A stretch of DNA of 64,000 nucleotides from Asanoa iriomotensis (GTDB taxonomy: Bacteria; Actinomycetota; Actinomycetes; Mycobacteriales; Micromonosporaceae). The notes under the pieces are model-generated. The model saw nothing but the letters and a program-made list of their open reading frames with translations, searched no databases and was not told where the DNA came from. The stretch spans positions 62,001 through 126,000 of the forward strand of contig NZ_BONC01000009.1 of the NCBI RefSeq assembly GCF_016862515.1, read 5' to 3'. Both the position numbers and the translations under genes were made by a program. Numbering within the stretch: the stretch's first letter is position 1; every line of letters begins with the position of its first letter. This document shows positions 40,517 to 49,060 of this stretch, in pieces.

Positions 40517-43102
40517 CTAGGACGATAGTGGCCGACAGCGATCCGCGATGTCGTCTTTCGGTCGGGGCGCGCGGGCTCGCGCCCACGTTCGGCCGGTGAG
40601 GCGGCCGATCCGGCGGGCCGCTGCCGCGTAGCCGACCCCGACGGCCAGACACAGCACGAGGACCAGCAGCGGGTGCCAGTGCACGCGGAGGAACACCTGC
40701 CAGTGCGTCAGGTAGATGTAGAGCGACGCGGCGGCGAGCAGCGCGAGCACCTTGTTGAGGAGAGTGATGCTGGGCAGGGTCCGCACCCAGATCAGCAGGC
40801 AGAGCCCGGCGATGATCAGTGCTTCGCGGCCCGGCTCGCCGAAGAATCCGGGCACGGTGACCAGCACGGCGAGGGTGACCGCGACCCGCTGCGCCGGCCG
40901 GTCGGCCTTCGCCGCGGCCCAGCCCAGGGCGAAGAGCCAGAAGGCCACGACCGCTGAGGGTACGAAGAATCGCGCCTGCCACCCCGGCAGGTCGTAGCGG
41001 GTGACGAGGCCGATCGTCGCGATCGTGATCGGCAGCGCGAACGGCAGGCGGCGTTCGAGTCGGTCGACGGCGGGGAGCGCCATCAGCGCGAGCCCGCCGA
41101 GCAGGATCATCACCAGCGCCTCGATGAACCAGAACTGCCATTCGGTGGCCCCGTCGTGCGGGCCGAGGACGCTGTTGAGCAGCACGATGTTGGCTGGCGT
41201 GTAGTGGCTGGTCAGCAGGAACGCGAGCGTGATGTAGAGGATGCTGGGCACGGCGACGCGGCGGATGCCGGCGGCGATGCGGCGCAGCCGGGTGCCGTGC
41301 GCCACGTCGGTGAGGTGGAATCGGGCGAAGTTGAACCCGGCGATGCCGAGCAGGAGGTGTGCGCCGCCCTTGATGGTGAACAGGCCGGGCAGGTGCGAGC
41401 CGACGACGAAGACGATGGCGAGGCCGCGCAGGGCGACGCTGGTCTCGATCGTGCGCAGCCGCGATCGTGCGGTGCGGGGTTCGGCCGTGCTCGGGCCCGC
41501 GCGCAGGTCTCGGATGGGCATGAGGTGCCAGCCGGCGGGCAGCGCACCGAGCCGCTCCTCCAGTCGCACCGACATCTCGACGTACGACAGTGAGTCGCCG
41601 CCGAGACTGACGAACGAGTCGTCGGCGGTGACGTCCCTGCGGTCGAGGATGGCCTCGAAGAGTGCGACGAGATCGCCGGATGGGCGCTCGGCGTGCGGCT
41701 TGTCCGTCAGGGTCGGCAGCGCCTGACGGTCTATCTTGCCGTTGGGCAGTCGCGGCAGGGCTTGCACGAGGTGGGCCCGGACCGCCCGGGCCGGTATGCC
41801 GGCCTCGGCGGCCGCGGCCTTCGTCAGCGCCGCGACGCCGGCCGGCGTGGCCGTGAGCCACGCGCCGCTGCGCTCAGCGGCGACGATCATCGTCCCGTCG
41901 CCGGCCGCGCATGCCGAGGTGATGCCTCGCGCGGCGAGTTTCTCCTCGACCCGGCGCAGATCGACCCGGAGCCCGAGGACCTTCGCGAAGTCGGCGCGCC
42001 GGCCGACGATCGAGTAGATGCCGTCGGCGTCGCGGCGGGCGAGGTCGCCGGTGCGCAGCTCGGTGATCGTGCGCCCGAGGGCGAGGTCGGCGGTGCTCTC
42101 GGCGTACCCCAGCATGACGTTGGGTCCGGTGTAGACGAGTTCGCCGACGCCGTGCTCGGCGTCGGCCGTCGCGTCGATGCGCAACGCGCCGCCGGGGATC
42201 GGCACGCCGATCGCGTCGGGGCGGCTCGCGGCCAGCTCCGGTGGGAGGTAAGCCATGCGGGCGGTGGCCTCGGTCTGGCCGTACATGACATAGAGGTCGA
42301 AGCCGTGGCGGCGGCCGAGTTCGGCGTAGGCGCGCACCCGGTCGGGTGCCAGCCGACCGCCGGCCTGGGTGACGTACCGCAGATGCGGCAGGCGGGGCAG
42401 CTCGGCCTCGGCGAAGCGCGACCGGTCGAGAAGGTCGAAGGTGTACGGGACGCCGGCGAAGCCGGTGCCGTGTGCGGAGCGAAACTCGGCCCAGAAGCAC
42501 GGGTCGACCACCGAGTGGTCGGTGAGGATGAGCCCGGCGCCACGGAGCAGGTGGCTGTTGACGACGGACAGCCCGTAGCAGTAATGCATCGGCAGGGTCG
42601 TCGCGCCGCGATCGTCGGCGGTGATGCCGAGGTAGGTGGCGATCGCCTCGGCGTTGGAGCGCAGGTTCGCGAGCGAAAGGCGGACCAGCTTCGGCGAGCC
42701 GGTCGAACCGGACGTGCTCAGCAGCAGCGCGAGATCGGGGTGCGGTGCGTGCGCCGACCGGTCGCGCCGGACGACGAGGTCGCCGCCGTCTGCGACGATG
42801 TCCGGATCGTACTGGTTGATCATGGCTGCCCGCGCGGCGGACGGCGCGAACAGCACGGGGTTCGCGGTGCGCAGGGCGGCGAGATAGGTGGTGAGCGTCT
42901 CGACGGTGTTGGCGCCGGTCAGCAGCACCAGCCGCCGCCGGCGGCCGAGCTGTTCGGCGGTGTCGTCGACGAGTCGGTCCAGTTCGGCGTAGGTGAGCCG
43001 GCGGTCGCCGGACACGATCGCCGTCCGGTCGCCGTGCGCGGCCAGGTCACCGGGGAACCGGGTCGGTTCGACGGCGACCGGCGGAAGGACAGGGGCGCTC
43101 AC
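40517..43102 (-). CDS. Adenylation / carrier / acyltransferase-3 fusion membrane protein
   Basis: The 861-residue protein joins three activities. Residues 1-460 form an AMP-forming adenylation domain with LLLSTSGSTGSPKL, YGQTEATARM, TGDLARRDADG and the C-terminal lysine in LPNGKIDRQAL. Residues about 470-540 form a phosphopantetheine carrier with the attachment serine in SLGGDSLSYVE. Residues 545-840 are an acyltransferase-3 domain with about ten membrane segments. It should activate an acyl or amino acid, hold it on the carrier and transfer it across or within the membrane to an acceptor. The GTG at 43102 lies beside iron-box-like sites. The substrate and acceptor are unknown. Confidence 0.85.
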   Translation of the reverse strand: MSAPVLPPVAVEPTRFPGDLAAHGDRTAIVSGDRRLTYAELDRLVDDTAEQLGRRRRLVLLTGANTVETLTTYLAALRTANPVLFAPSAARAAMINQYDPDIVADGGDLVVRRDRSAHAPHPDLALLLSTSGSTGSPKLVRLSLANLRSNAEAIATYLGITADDRGATTLPMHYCYGLSVVNSHLLRGAGLILTDHSVVDPCFWAEFRSAHGTGFAGVPYTFDLLDRSRFAEAELPRLPHLRYVTQAGGRLAPDRVRAYAELGRRHGFDLYVMYGQTEATARMAYLPPELAASRPDAIGVPIPGGALRIDATADAEHGVGELVYTGPNVMLGYAESTADLALGRTITELRTGDLARRDADGIYSIVGRRADFAKVLGLRVDLRRVEEKLAARGITSACAAGDGTMIVAAERSGAWLTATPAGVAALTKAAAAEAGIPARAVRAHLVQALPRLPNGKIDRQALPTLTDKPHAERPSGDLVALFEAILDRRDVTADDSFVSLGGDSLSYVEMSVRLEERLGALPAGWHLMPIRDLRAGPSTAEPRTARSRLRTIETSVALRGLAIVFVVGSHLPGLFTIKGGAHLLLGIAGFNFARFHLTDVAHGTRLRRIAAGIRRVAVPSILYITLAFLLTSHYTPANIVLLNSVLGPHDGATEWQFWFIEALVMILLGGLALMALPAVDRLERRLPFALPITIATIGLVTRYDLPGWQARFFVPSAVVAFWLFALGWAAAKADRPAQRVAVTLAVLVTVPGFFGEPGREALIIAGLCLLIWVRTLPSITLLNKVLALLAAASLYIYLTHWQVFLRVHWHPLLVLVLCLAVGVGYAAAARRIGRLTGRTWARARAPRPKDDIADRCRPLSS

Positions 43103-43117
43103 GAGGCGAAGTGTAAG

Positions 43118-43172
43118 TGAGGGTCGCCTAACTTTGCTATGCCTAAGCTATTGCCAGGGTCGCCTAACCTCT
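43118..43172. promoter_or_regulatory. Three tandem iron-box-like sites (IdeR/DmdR type)
   Basis: Three sequences in the 83-bp divergent region resemble the DtxR/IdeR consensus ttaggttagcctaacctaa. They are 43118-43136, 43133-43151 and 43154-43172, each matching 13 of 19 positions by eye, all with the core GCCTAA. Sites one and two overlap by four bases. The arrangement could control both the fusion gene at 43102 and the iron-importer operon at 43186. Confidence 0.7.
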
Positions 43173-43185
43173 GGCACTCTAGCTT

Positions 43186-44217
43186 GTGCGAATTCGTCGA
43201 TCCGTGCTCCTGCCCCTCGCCTTCGTCGCCGTCCTCGGCACCACCGCTTGCGGCGACGACCTCGGCGAGCCTGGCGACAAGAAGCTCACCGTCTACAGCG
43301 GTCGCAGCGAAGGCCTGGTCAAACCGATCCTCGACCGGTTCCAGCAGGAGACCGGCATCGAGGTCGAGGTCCGTTACGCCACGACGGCCGCGATGGCGAC
43401 CCAACTCCTCGAAGAGCGCGACAAGACGCCGGCCGACATCTTCTTCTCCCAGGACGCCGGCGCTCTCGGCGCTGTCGCCAAGGCGGGGCTCGTCGCCGAG
43501 CTCCCTGCCGAGGTCCTCGCCAAGGTCCCCGACACCTACCGCTCGGCCCAGAACCTCTGGGTCGGCGTCAGCGGCCGGTCGCGGGTGCTCGCCTACAACA
43601 AGGACAAGGTCACCGTCGACCAGCTCCCGGCCTCGGTCCTGGAGGTCACCGACCCCGAGTGGAAGGGCAGGCTCGGCGTCGCGCCGACGAACGGCTCGTT
43701 CCAGGCGTTCGTCACCGCGCTGCGGGTGCAGCACGGCGACGCGAAGACCAAGGAGTTCCTCGACGGGCTCAAGTCCAACGCGGCGAAGATCTACGAGAAC
43801 AACGTCCAGATCGTCGCCGACATCAACGACGGCAAGCTCGACGTCGGCCTGGTCAACCACTACTACGTGTACGAGCTGGCCAAGGAGAAGGGCAGCACAC
43901 CGGAGGACCTGGCCGCCAAGCTGCACTTCTTCCCCAACGGCGACACCGGCGCCCTGGTCAACGTCGCCGGCGTGGCCGTCCTCGAGAAGGCCGCGACCGA
44001 CCCCGACGCCCGCGCGCTCGTCGACTTCCTGCTCGGCGCCGAGGCACAGCGGCACTGGGCCGAGGAAACGTTCGAATACCCCTTGGTCGACGGCGTGTCG
44101 CCGCCGCCCGGCGTGCCCACCCTCGGCGAGATCGTGGCTCCGAAGATCGATCTCAACGACCTGGACACCCTCGACGTGACCACCACGATGATCAAGGAAG
44201 CCGGGCTGGCCGGTTGA
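43186..44217 (+). CDS. Fe(III) ABC importer substrate-binding lipoprotein
   Basis: The 343-residue periplasmic-type binding protein has a lipobox TTAC (Cys about residue 22) and resembles FbpA/FutA iron-binding proteins: KLTVYSGRSEGLVKPIL, PADIFFSQDAGALG, EVTDPEWKGRLGVAPTN and VGLVNHYYVYE carry the typical tyrosines that bind ferric ion. GTG at 43186 has no SD upstream; the mRNA may be leaderless or the start is unclear. It overlaps the permease gene by 4 bp (TTGA). Iron-box-like sites lie 14 bp and more upstream. Confidence 0.9.
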   Translation: MRIRRSVLLPLAFVAVLGTTACGDDLGEPGDKKLTVYSGRSEGLVKPILDRFQQETGIEVEVRYATTAAMATQLLEERDKTPADIFFSQDAGALGAVAKAGLVAELPAEVLAKVPDTYRSAQNLWVGVSGRSRVLAYNKDKVTVDQLPASVLEVTDPEWKGRLGVAPTNGSFQAFVTALRVQHGDAKTKEFLDGLKSNAAKIYENNVQIVADINDGKLDVGLVNHYYVYELAKEKGSTPEDLAAKLHFFPNGDTGALVNVAGVAVLEKAATDPDARALVDFLLGAEAQRHWAEETFEYPLVDGVSPPPGVPTLGEIVAPKIDLNDLDTLDVTTTMIKEAGLAG

Positions 44218-45770
44218 GCCGACCTGGGCTGATCGGGCGGAGCGGCACGGTCTCCGCCCGATCCGTCGTGCCCCGGCCGGCCCTGTTCGTCGCCGCGACC
44301 GGCGCGCTCGCGGTCGCCCTCCTGCCCCTGGTCTACCTGCTGATCCGCACAGGTGAGGCCGGCCTCGGCCGGATCGCCGACGAGGTGCTGACCCGACGGG
44401 TCGCCGAGCTCGCCGGCCGCAGCATCGCGCTCATGGTCGTCGTCACGGTCGCCTGCACCGTCGTCGGTGTCGCCGCCGCGTTCCTGGTCACCCGCACCGA
44501 CCTGCCGATGCGCGGCGCGTTCGGCGTGCTCGCCGCGCTGCCGCTCGCGGTGCCCACCTACGTCGCCGGCTTCGCCTGGATCGCCACCGTCGACGGCTTC
44601 GAAGGCTTCTGGGCGGCAGCGCTCGTGCTCACCCTCTGCTCGTACCCCTATGTGTATCTGCCGGTCGCCGCGGCGCTCGCCGCCGCCGACCCCGCACAGG
44701 AGGAGGTCGCCCGATCGCTGGGTCGCGGGCCGTGGCGCACGCTGACCACCGTCACCCTCCAGCAGGCCCGGCCCGCCATCGCGGGCGGCGCGCTCCTCGT
44801 CGCCCTCTACACCCTCTCCGACTTCGGCGCGGTGTCTATCCTGCGCACCGACACCTTCACCCGGGCGATCTTCACCGCGTTCAACCTCGGGTTCGACCGC
44901 ACCGGCGCGCTCGTGCTCTCCACGGTGCTCGTGCTGCTGACCATGGTCCTGCTCGGCCTGGAACTGGTCAGCCGCACCCGGGGCGCCCGGTACGCCGGTG
45001 GCGGGCCGCGCCGTCCGGCCACCCGATTCCACCTCGGCCGGCTGCGCATTCCCGCCGTGTCCGCGCTGGTCGCCGTCGGCCTGTTCGCGCTCGGCGTGCC
45101 CGCCGCGAGCCTGGTCCGCTGGTCGATCGCCGGCGCCTCCCGCCCCGGCACGCTCGCCGAGATCGGAGCGGCCGCCGGCAACACGCTGAGCGTCTCCCTC
45201 GGCGGGGCCCTGCTCACGCTGCTGCTCGCGCTCCCGGTCGGCCTGCTCACCGCCCGCGCGCCCGGGCCGATCGCCACCCTCGTCGACCGGCTCAGCTACC
45301 TCGCGCACGCGCTGCCCGGCATCGTCATCGGCTTGTCCCTGGTGTTCTTCGGCATCGCGGTCGCGTACCCGCTCTACCAGACGGTGTGGCTGCTCGCCCT
45401 CGGCTACGCCACGCTCTTCCTGCCGTTGGCCGTCGCCGCCGTCACCGGCGCGGCCGTGCAGGCGCCGCCCGTATTGGACGAGGTGGCGCGGTCGCTGGGC
45501 CGCTCACCGTTCGTCGTGCTCACCAGCGTGACGCTGCCGCTGATGGTGCGCGGGATCGGCGCCGGCGCCGCGCTCGTCTTCCTCACCTGCGTGAAGGAGC
45601 TCCCGGCGACGCTGCTGCTGCGCCCGACCGGGATGGACACCCTGGCGACGGAACTCTGGACGCACACGTCGACCGCGTCCTACGCCGCGGCGGCACCCTA
45701 CGCGGCCCTGCTCGTCGGGGTCGCCGCGATTCCCACCTGGCTGCTCGGACGTCGAACGGGACTCACCTGA
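44214..45770 (+). CDS. Fe(III) ABC importer permease, FbpB-type
   Basis: The roughly 518-residue permease is a fused two-module protein with about twelve membrane segments. Two EAA-like loops are visible: [20 protein letters not shown] (about 160-180) and [21 protein letters not shown] (about 424-444), where ATPases dock. The best start is TTG at 44214, which overlaps the FbpA-type stop by 4 bp; GTG at 44268 is an alternative. It shares one base with the ATPase start (TGATG). Confidence 0.87.
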   Translation: MSRPGLIGRSGTVSARSVVPRPALFVAATGALAVALLPLVYLLIRTGEAGLGRIADEVLTRRVAELAGRSIALMVVVTVACTVVGVAAAFLVTRTDLPMRGAFGVLAALPLAVPTYVAGFAWIATVDGFEGFWAAALVLTLCSYPYVYLPVAAALAAADPAQEEVARSLGRGPWRTLTTVTLQQARPAIAGGALLVALYTLSDFGAVSILRTDTFTRAIFTAFNLGFDRTGALVLSTVLVLLTMVLLGLELVSRTRGARYAGGGPRRPATRFHLGRLRIPAVSALVAVGLFALGVPAASLVRWSIAGASRPGTLAEIGAAAGNTLSVSLGGALLTLLLALPVGLLTARAPGPIATLVDRLSYLAHALPGIVIGLSLVFFGIAVAYPLYQTVWLLALGYATLFLPLAVAAVTGAAVQAPPVLDEVARSLGRSPFVVLTSVTLPLMVRGIGAGAALVFLTCVKELPATLLLRPTGMDTLATELWTHTSTASYAAAAPYAALLVGVAAIPTWLLGRRTGLT

Positions 45771-46786
45771 TGCTGGACGCGCAAGGACTCCGCAAGTCGT
45801 ACGGGCCGGTCCTGGCCCTCGACGCCGTCGACCTGACCGTCGAGAAGGGCGATCTGACCGCCGTCCTCGGCCCGTCCGGGTGCGGCAAGACCACCCTGCT
45901 GCGCTGCGTCGCCGGGTTCGAACGGGTCGACGCCGGCACGGTGACGCTCGACGGCCGGGCGGTCGCCGCCGCAGGCACGCACGTGCCACCGCATCGCCGC
46001 CACGTCACCGTGGTCCCCCAGGAAGGTGCGCTCTTCCCCCATTTCTCGGTCCGCGACAACGTCGGGTACGGGCTCGACCGCTCCGCACGGCGCGGCGGCC
46101 GGGTCGACGAGGTCCTCGCCCTGGTCGGCCTCGATGGCTACGCCGACCGGATGCCGCACCAACTCTCCGGCGGTCAGCAGCAGCGGGTCGCCGTCGCTCG
46201 CGCGCTCGCGCCCCGGCCGCCGCTCGTGCTGCTCGACGAGCCGTTCAGCGCCCTCGACGCCACCTTGCGCACCGACCTGCGCCGCGACATCCGTGCCGCA
46301 CTGCGCGCCGATGGCGCCACGGCCATCCTCGTCACCCACGACCAGGGCGAGGCGCTGTCGATGGCCGACCACATCGCCGTCATGCGCGCCGGTCGCATCG
46401 TCCAACACGGACAGTCCAATCAGGTGTACGAAGACCCGGCCGACCCCTGGATCGCCGAGTTCGTCGGCGAGGCGATGCTGCTGCCGGCGACCATTGCGAA
46501 TGCCACCACCGTCGACACGGCACTGGGCCGGCTGCCACTGCGCGGCGCGGCCGGGGCCGCCGGCCGGGTGCGGGTGCTGCTGCGCCCCGAACAGCTCAGC
46601 CCGACCGACGGCGACCTCGCCGAGGTGACACGCCACGAGTACCACGGCCACGACACGTTGCTCGGCCTGCGGCTGGCCGACGGCACACCCCTGCTGGCCC
46701 GTGTCATGGGGCAGCGGACGCCGCCGGTCGGTGCCTCGATCGGCCTCGACGTGCTGGGCGCGGTCCGCGCCTACGGCGATGCCTAG
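45770..46786 (+). CDS. Fe(III) ABC importer ATPase, FbpC-type
   Basis: The 338-residue ATPase has Walker [10 protein letters not shown] (about 38-46), the signature [15 protein letters not shown], Walker [12 protein letters not shown], and the H-loop THDQ. The C-terminal TOBE region (about 250-338, [11 protein letters not shown]) is of the type found in iron and sugar importers. It completes the importer with the two genes upstream. Its stop overlaps the convergent reductase gene by 4 bp. Confidence 0.92.
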   Translation: MLDAQGLRKSYGPVLALDAVDLTVEKGDLTAVLGPSGCGKTTLLRCVAGFERVDAGTVTLDGRAVAAAGTHVPPHRRHVTVVPQEGALFPHFSVRDNVGYGLDRSARRGGRVDEVLALVGLDGYADRMPHQLSGGQQQRVAVARALAPRPPLVLLDEPFSALDATLRTDLRRDIRAALRADGATAILVTHDQGEALSMADHIAVMRAGRIVQHGQSNQVYEDPADPWIAEFVGEAMLLPATIANATTVDTALGRLPLRGAAGAAGRVRVLLRPEQLSPTDGDLAEVTRHEYHGHDTLLGLRLADGTPLLARVMGQRTPPVGASIGLDVLGAVRAYGDA

Positions 46787-47346
46787 GCCGCTGCGGTCGC
46801 GGGTTCGTACGTGACGATCAACGCGCCGGAGGTGAACTCCCGCGTGCCGGTCAGCCGCAGTTCGGTGCGTGGGTAGGTACCGTCGAACAGGCGTGTCCCG
46901 CCACCGAGCAGCACCGGGTTGACGACGATGCGGTACTCGTCGACGACGCCCAGCCCGACTGCGGCACTCGCCGCTCGTCCGCCCGCGAAGAGCGCCAGGT
47001 CCCGCCTGCTCTGCCGTTTGATCTCGGTCAGTGCCGCGCCCGGGTCGTCGCCGAGGACATGGGAGTTGTGCCAGGCAGTGTGGCGGAGGGTTCGGGACAG
47101 CACATATTTCGGCAGTTCGTGCATGCGGCTCACCTGGACCGGCGAAGCGTCCGCTCCGGCGGTGGGCCAGTAGCCCGCCAGCTCCTCGAACGCCACCCGC
47201 CCGAACACCATCCCGTCGATGTCGTCGAGCAGGTCGTCGAGGTAACGCTGGAACTCGTCGTCGGCGAAGTGCCAGTCGATCTCACCGTCGGCGTCGTTGA
47301 CGTAGCCGTCCAGTGACGCGTTGATGTGCAGAAAGAGCCGTCCCAC
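46783..47346 (-). CDS. DHFR/RibD-family reductase
   Basis: The 187-residue protein belongs to the RibD C-terminal / dihydrofolate-reductase-like fold: MGRLFLHINASLDGYVND at the N-terminus, MVFGRVAFEELAGYWP in the middle and the cofactor motif ALFAGGRAASAAVGLG near residue 120. Many actinobacteria encode such proteins next to a TetR regulator, and their substrate is usually unknown. It starts with GTG at 47346 after an SD ggaggg. It diverges from the TetR gene, with two inverted repeats in between, so they are probably co-regulated. Confidence 0.87.
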   Translation of the reverse strand: MGRLFLHINASLDGYVNDADGEIDWHFADDEFQRYLDDLLDDIDGMVFGRVAFEELAGYWPTAGADASPVQVSRMHELPKYVLSRTLRHTAWHNSHVLGDDPGAALTEIKRQSRRDLALFAGGRAASAAVGLGVVDEYRIVVNPVLLGGGTRLFDGTYPRTELRLTGTREFTSGALIVTYEPATAAA

Positions 47347-47373
47347 GGTGCCCTCCGGTGGTTCCGGGTCGAC

Positions 47374-47395
47374 TTTTTGGTCGGTCGACCAAAAA
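47374..47395. promoter_or_regulatory. Perfect 22-bp palindrome, putative TetR operator
   Basis: Arms tttttggtcg and cgaccaaaaa are perfect inverted repeats with a two-base centre. The site lies 27 bp upstream of the reductase GTG and 60 bp before the TetR ATG. Its length suits a TetR dimer pair and it is AT-rich at the ends. Confidence 0.65.
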
Positions 47396-47415
47396 GATGC
47401 TGCGCACGCTACTTT

Positions 47416-47437
47416 TTCTTGAACGAACCGTCAAGAA
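47416..47437. promoter_or_regulatory. Second inverted repeat in the TetR/reductase region
   Basis: Arms ttcttga (47416-47422) and tcaagaa (47431-47437) are separated by 8 bp and lie 18 bp upstream of the TetR ATG. It differs in sequence from the palindrome 21 bp away, so the two may bind different proteins, or one may be a promoter feature. Confidence 0.5.
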
Positions 47438-47455
47438 GTGAGGTAGCGTCACGGC

Positions 47456-48043
47456 ATGGTGCGCACCGGCCGACCCCGCTCGTTCGACGAGACACAGCTC
47501 ATCGAGCGCGCCAAGGAGGTGTTCTGGCGGCGCGGCTACGTCGCCACGTCGATGCGCGATCTCAAGGACGAGCTGGGCGTGCTGCCCGGCAGCCTCTACG
47601 GAGCCTTCGGCGACAAACACGCGCTCTTCCTGAGGACGCTCGAACGGTATGCCGCCGACACACAGCGGGCCGCCGCGTCGCTGCGGGGCGACGGGTCACC
47701 GCTGGCCGGCGTGCGCAAGCTGTTGACCGACGCGCTCGACGCTGCGCGGCTGTCGCCCGGCCGTGGCTGCATGCTCGGCAACACGGCCACCGAAGTGGTT
47801 CCCGACGACGAGGAAGCCGCGCGGATTGTCCGGCGGGCGTTCGGTGAGCTGGAGTCCGGCCTCGAGGAAGCGCTGGCCAACGCTCAACGGGCTGGCGAAG
47901 TGCGGGGCGACGTCGACTGCGGTGCGCACGCCCGGCTGTTGTTGGCGCTGGTGCAAGGTCTGCACGTCGTCGCCCGGGCGGAGGCTGATCCGGGCCGGCT
48001 CGGCGACGCGATCGACGCTGCCCTCGCCGGCATCACGGCGTAA
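47456..48043 (+). CDS. TetR-family transcriptional regulator
   Basis: The 195-residue protein has an N-terminal helix-turn-helix (about 10-55, with FWRRGYVATSMRDLKDELGV and GSLYGAFGDK) and a C-terminal ligand-binding region of TetR_C type (about 80-190). It probably represses itself, the divergent DHFR-like gene and perhaps the downstream hydrolase at 48128. The ATG at 47456 is supported by only a weak SD. Confidence 0.9.
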   Translation: MVRTGRPRSFDETQLIERAKEVFWRRGYVATSMRDLKDELGVLPGSLYGAFGDKHALFLRTLERYAADTQRAAASLRGDGSPLAGVRKLLTDALDAARLSPGRGCMLGNTATEVVPDDEEAARIVRRAFGELESGLEEALANAQRAGEVRGDVDCGAHARLLLALVQGLHVVARAEADPGRLGDAIDAALAGITA

Positions 48044-48127
48044 TTTCTCGAGGTGCGTGTCGAAGGGGCGCGGACGGCTCCGACCTACGGGCGAGACTGA
48101 ACTGACGCTCCTTGAGGAGAAGCGCAC

Positions 48128-48985
48128 ATGAAGACCGACCTGCTGCCCGTTCCCGGTGCGGTGCTCTATTACGAGGTACGTGGTGCGGGGCCCGTGCTGC
48201 TGTTGGTGTGTGGTGGTGTCTATGACGCGGCCGGGTACGCCCCGTTGGCCGAGCGGCTCGCCGACCGCTACACCGTCGTCACCTACGACCGGCGCGGCAA
48301 CTCGCGCAGCCCGTTGGATCGGGCGGGCGAGCCGCAGCGACTGGACGAACATGCCGACGACGCGGCGCGGCTGCTGGCCGCGGTCGGGGTGAGCACCGAG
48401 CACCCCGCGTACGTGTTCGGCAACAGCTCCGGCGGCCAGATCGCGGTCGCGTTGACCACCCGCTACCCGCAGCTCGTGCGGGCCGCGGTGATTCACGAGC
48501 CGCCGCAGTTCGACCTGCTGCCCGACCGGGACCACTTCGCGAAGATGATCGACGACGTGGAGGCGGCCTTCGCGGCCGACGGACCGGAGGCGGCGCAGCA
48601 GGTGCTGGCGAAGGGCCTCGACATGGGGCCCGGCCCGACCGACGAGGAGCGCGTCCCCGGTGGGAGCGAGGCTCCGGCGGAGCCCGACGCGGCGACGCTC
48701 GAGATGATGGAGCGGATCGGCGGCAACTTCGTCCAGTTCATCGGGTCGGAAGTGCCGTCGTTCGGGCGCTACCGGATCGACCTCGACGCGCTGCGGCCAC
48801 ACCGGCACAAGCTCGTGCCGGCGGTGGGCTCCGCGTCGGCCGGCGAACCACCGGCCCGCGCGGCGGTCGCGCTCGGCGAAGCGGTAGGCGTCGAAGCCGT
48901 GGTGTTCCCCGGCGACCACGGTGGGTTCGGCAACCAGGCCGAGCCGTTCGCCGAGGTCCTCGACACGGTCCTGCGGGCCGCCTGA
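48128..48985 (+). CDS. Alpha/beta hydrolase
   Basis: The 285-residue alpha/beta-hydrolase has an N-terminal strand YYEVRGAGPVLLLV, VTYDRRGNSRS (strand 4 region) and the nucleophile elbow GNSSGGQ (about residue 98-104), with a catalytic His in the C-terminal GDHGGF. The substrate (ester, epoxide or lactone) is unknown. SD ttgaggagaa lies 6 nt before the ATG. It follows the TetR gene by 84 bp on the same strand and may be controlled by it. Confidence 0.87.
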   Translation: MKTDLLPVPGAVLYYEVRGAGPVLLLVCGGVYDAAGYAPLAERLADRYTVVTYDRRGNSRSPLDRAGEPQRLDEHADDAARLLAAVGVSTEHPAYVFGNSSGGQIAVALTTRYPQLVRAAVIHEPPQFDLLPDRDHFAKMIDDVEAAFAADGPEAAQQVLAKGLDMGPGPTDEERVPGGSEAPAEPDAATLEMMERIGGNFVQFIGSEVPSFGRYRIDLDALRPHRHKLVPAVGSASAGEPPARAAVALGEAVGVEAVVFPGDHGGFGNQAEPFAEVLDTVLRAA

Positions 48986-48996
48986 CCGGTCAGTCA

Positions 48997-49030
48997 GGGG
49001 AGGTGCCCGCAGAACTGCGGGCCCCTCCCC
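48997..49030. terminator. Long bidirectional hairpin
   Basis: Arms 48997-49012 and 49015-49030 pair over 16 bp with one mismatch and a two-base loop, between the alpha/beta hydrolase stop and the convergent hexosaminidase stop. It probably ends both transcripts. Confidence 0.75.
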
Positions 49031-49060
49031 CGCCGGAGGATCCCCGGCCTGGTTGGACGG

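Noticed and set aside
40517-46786. Siderophore biosynthesis cluster
   Set aside because: Only one adenylation-carrier protein is present and it is fused to a membrane acyltransferase; no condensation, hydroxylase or exporter genes are seen, so only an iron-linked role is suggested.
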